Positions 7,775 to 9,771 of a DNA stretch of 9,771 bases are shown here, one piece after another. The translations under genes were made by a program, and so were the position numbers. The first letter of the stretch is position 1, and every line of letters starts with the position of its first letter. The notes under the pieces were generated by a model that was not told the origin of the DNA, did not search any database, and worked only from the letters and a program-made list of their open reading frames with translations. This DNA comes from JANMDR01 sp031409495 (GTDB lineage Bacteria; Pseudomonadota; Gammaproteobacteria; Burkholderiales; Usitatibacteraceae), in NCBI GenBank assembly GCA_031409495.1, contig JANNXI010000281.1, forward strand, positions 1 through 9,771, in the 5' to 3' direction.

Positions 7775-9721
7775 TCATATTTCAAAACCTTCCAACTCAA
7801 TCAGCAGATTGCATAGATAGTTCAAGCGCATTAAACTGCGCATTGATGGTGCTGCCAGATGCGCTTGCAGGGCTGTAGCCAGCGTGTAGAGCCCTACGGA
7901 CTCGCTAACACTAACTGCATGCTTCAGTGTTTCAACTTGATATGCGGTGAGCGGCACACGTCCCGTTGCGGCTTGCGTTTCTAGTACCTCGCACACGGGC
8001 GAGAGCAGGCGTGCGACGAGCGTGAAAGCATGTACGGCGGGTGCGGCCGCTTTGTCGGCATTTAGCCGCGCTTGAAACATGCGCAAAATACGATCGGTCA
8101 TTGTGGTGGTGATAACAGGTTCTTTGGCGTAATCAAGCGACACCACGCGAATGGGTTGCTCAGTTGCGCCGATGATAACCGCTGCAGGATTCAAAAATAC
8201 TCGCGCCCCACTACGCTCAACTACTGCAAGAACCCCTAAAATAGGGCTTTTACGGGCAGTGATGCGATCCAAATTTTGAATACGCGTCTCGTAACCCGGG
8301 CCACACGGAATACTCAAGTTAAGCCAAGCTTCATCGCTATCTTGCAGCGCCCAATTAAATTGTTGCTGGGCTTCATCTAACACTGGTAATGCGGTGGTGG
8401 CTGGGCGTAACAACAAGGTGTGCAAGGGTTCGCCCGCAAGCCCGGCGGCTTGGCGAATTTGTGTGCGTACCTGCTCCCAATTACCCCAACCCATCTCGCT
8501 CAAACGTGCATCGTTTGCCTGAAACACAGGTAACTTTGCAGCACGCGTTAGGCCGCCAAGAGCTATATTACAGCCATCTTCAGACAATCTCGGGTGTTCG
8601 AGCTGCAACGCAGCGGCACAAATTGTGGCGGCTGATCCTGCACCCGGCCATACGGCCAACGTGTTCCAAGCGCTTTCACGATTGAAGCCCATGTCACTGG
8701 CATCGGGGCGCGCCAAGGTGGTTTGTAATAGTTGCTTGTTTTCGAAATCCCACAACGACAGCGTTAGCCCGCGCGCGCCACCCAAGGTTTGCCACCAGTG
8801 TGCGCCTAGGGGCAGCAGGTTTAAGACCGTCTGCTCGGAAGGTAGCGCAAACGCGCGGCGCAGCCTGCCACGCAACGCTAACAAAGGCTCGCCACTAGCG
8901 CCAGCCAGCGCTTCACATAGGGCGTTGATGCGCGAAATGAGCGCCAAGGCATCGCCTTCTTCCACGCGATGGTCTCGCGCTTCAAGGCCTTGGCTCATGC
9001 CGCTCAAGCTACGCAACATTGCGGCTAAACGCGGCAAACCCTCGCCTCTGGCCGACATATTAAGGGCGAGCAAACGTGCGCTGGTGGACGGCCCAACATG
9101 CGATAAGCCACCCCGCAGCAATTCTTGCAAAGTGGCTTGAACTTGCTGTAAAAACTGCTTTTCGACTTTACCGACCACTTCCAGAGGCGGCGTAATCTGC
9201 ACTACCCCATCCGGCCAAGGCACTGCTTTTTCATGTGCCCGCCACACTGCCGCTAGCGCCATTAAATGCACGGCTTTGCGCTCATTTGCCGGCACATCCG
9301 ACACCATGCCCGCAAAGCCTGCGCCCGCGATGTAGCGGCAAGATTGCGCTAAGGCTGGCATGGTTACCACCAACACTGCAGATTGCGCATCAATATCAAC
9401 ACTGCCCTCTGGCGTATTGGCTGCTCGCCGCACCGCTGCCACACCTGCGAGCTTGAACACCAGTGGCCATTGCAGCGCCAGCACTTCCTCTAACGCCGAT
9501 GTTGCGCTTGACGACGCGATAATAGCAGCCGTAGCGGCAGTTGAAACTGTACCCGCCGCCTCTGCCTGACCACGCAGCCACAACACTGCGCCCAAAATAT
9601 GCTTGCAAATACCTGGTGCGGGGCAATTACAGCGATTGGGAGCTGAGGTGCGAGCAACAGCAAGGAAAAGATGAGCAGTGCATTCTCTATCAGAACGTTG
9701 CTGACGAGAAGGATTCGAACA
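7775..9721 (-). CDS. SWIM zinc-finger protein, 5' end unresolved or disrupted
   Basis: The frame from 9721 to the TGA at 7777-7775 encodes a SWIM zinc finger followed by about 600 residues without a domain I recognise. Counting from the codon at 9721, the finger is C31-N-C33-x5-C39-K-H41, the CxCx(n)CxH signature, followed by the usual hydrophobic helix ILGAVLWL; this is strong evidence. The rest is Ala/Leu-rich and largely helical, with a more beta-like C-terminal part (segments around LNLSIPCGPGYETR and GARVFLNPAAVII). The family matches SWIM proteins of yeh-type loci (YehQ-like). SWIM fingers bind DNA or mediate protein contacts. Oddity: a TGA at 9724-9722 closes the frame and there is no ATG, GTG or TTG between it and the finger. 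The first such codon is a TTG at 9595, which would cut off the finger. The 5' end may therefore hold a frameshift, nonsense change or sequence error, with the true start in another frame or beyond the window. From 9595 the product is 606 residues. Confidence 0.8.
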   Translation of the reverse strand, partial: CSNPSRQQRSDRECTAHLFLAVARTSAPNRCNCPAPGICKHILGAVLWLRGQAEAAGTVSTAATAAIIASSSATSALEEVLALQWPLVFKLAGVAAVRRAANTPEGSVDIDAQSAVLVVTMPALAQSCRYIAGAGFAGMVSDVPANERKAVHLMALAAVWRAHEKAVPWPDGVVQITPPLEVVGKVEKQFLQQVQATLQELLRGGLSHVGPSTSARLLALNMSARGEGLPRLAAMLRSLSGMSQGLEARDHRVEEGDALALISRINALCEALAGASGEPLLALRGRLRRAFALPSEQTVLNLLPLGAHWWQTLGGARGLTLSLWDFENKQLLQTTLARPDASDMGFNRESAWNTLAVWPGAGSAATICAAALQLEHPRLSEDGCNIALGGLTRAAKLPVFQANDARLSEMGWGNWEQVRTQIRQAAGLAGEPLHTLLLRPATTALPVLDEAQQQFNWALQDSDEAWLNLSIPCGPGYETRIQNLDRITARKSPILGVLAVVERSGARVFLNPAAVIIGATEQPIRVVSLDYAKEPVITTTMTDRILRMFQARLNADKAAAPAVHAFTLVARLLSPVCEVLETQAATGRVPLTAYQVETLKHAVSVSESVGLYTLATALQAHLAAPSMRSLMRLNYLCNLLIELEGFEI

Positions 9722-9771
9722 TCAACGTTGTTGTTGTGGTGCTGCGCGTAGCAGAAGGGGCGGGGGTTGAT
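9722..9771 (-). other. Sequence upstream of the SWIM frame, possibly its displaced 5' end
   Basis: On the minus strand the SWIM frame here reads through CAA repeats to the TGA at 9724-9722. A neighbouring frame has an ATG at 9723 and runs MFESFSSATF to a TGA that overlaps the SWIM frame; skipping one base there continues into the SWIM sequence. No Shine-Dalgarno sequence precedes this ATG. No promoter, tRNA or opposite-strand gene can be supported in this short edge. Confidence 0.3.

Noticed and set aside
9396..9626. 76-codon minus-strand frame overlapping the SWIM 5' region
   Set aside because: It lies in a different frame from the SWIM motif, has no recognisable features, and conflicts with the strong CNC...CKH match.
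9708..9722. GTTCGAATCC on the minus strand, identical to a tRNA T-loop segment, suggesting a tRNA or attachment-site remnant
   Set aside because: The flanking bases do not form a proper 5-base T stem, no acceptor, D-arm or anticodon arm is recognisable, and the segment overlaps the apparent start of the SWIM frame. Chance match.

Overview
The window is one tightly packed gene cluster, read entirely on the minus strand (right to left). No mobile element, CRISPR array or RNA gene is visible. Base composition is mixed (roughly 50% GC by eye). Starts are ATG with AAGG-type ribosome binding sites where these can be seen. This suits a free-living Gram-negative bacterium, perhaps a gammaproteobacterium, but nothing in the window fixes the taxon.

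Layout in transcription order: (1) 9721-7775, a SWIM zinc-finger protein whose 5' end is unresolved, because the reading frame is closed by a TGA upstream of the zinc finger and has no normal start before it; (2) 7731-3904, a 1275-residue DUF4132/HEAT-repeat protein; (3) 3857-2715, a 380-residue MoxR-type AAA+ ATPase resembling the YehL subfamily; (4) 2688-79, a second DUF4132/HEAT protein of 869 residues, paralogous to the last ~900 residues of gene 2; (5) 72-1, the first 24 codons of another gene that runs off the window. Gaps are 43, 46, 26 and 6 bases, so the genes are probably one operon.

The gene set matches the poorly understood E. coli yeh locus (YehI with DUF4132, YehL MoxR ATPase, YehQ SWIM protein, with YehM and the VWA protein YehP). 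Elsewhere such loci encode a SWIM protein, a large helical-repeat protein, a MoxR ATPase, a DUF5682 protein and a VWA protein. By inference the MoxR ATPase is the motor, the DUF4132 proteins are scaffolds or adaptors, the SWIM protein is a zinc-dependent nucleic-acid- or protein-binding component, and a DUF5682 or VWA partner would lie to the left. The biological role is unproven; a chaperone-like or stress/conflict function is a hypothesis.

The most unusual points are the two DUF4132 paralogs flanking the ATPase gene, one lacking the N-terminal ~365 residues of the other; the split 5' end of the SWIM gene, which a one-base shift would join to an upstream ATG frame; similar T-run/A-run leaders before several of the genes; and a stretch with shifted base composition inside the large DUF4132 gene.
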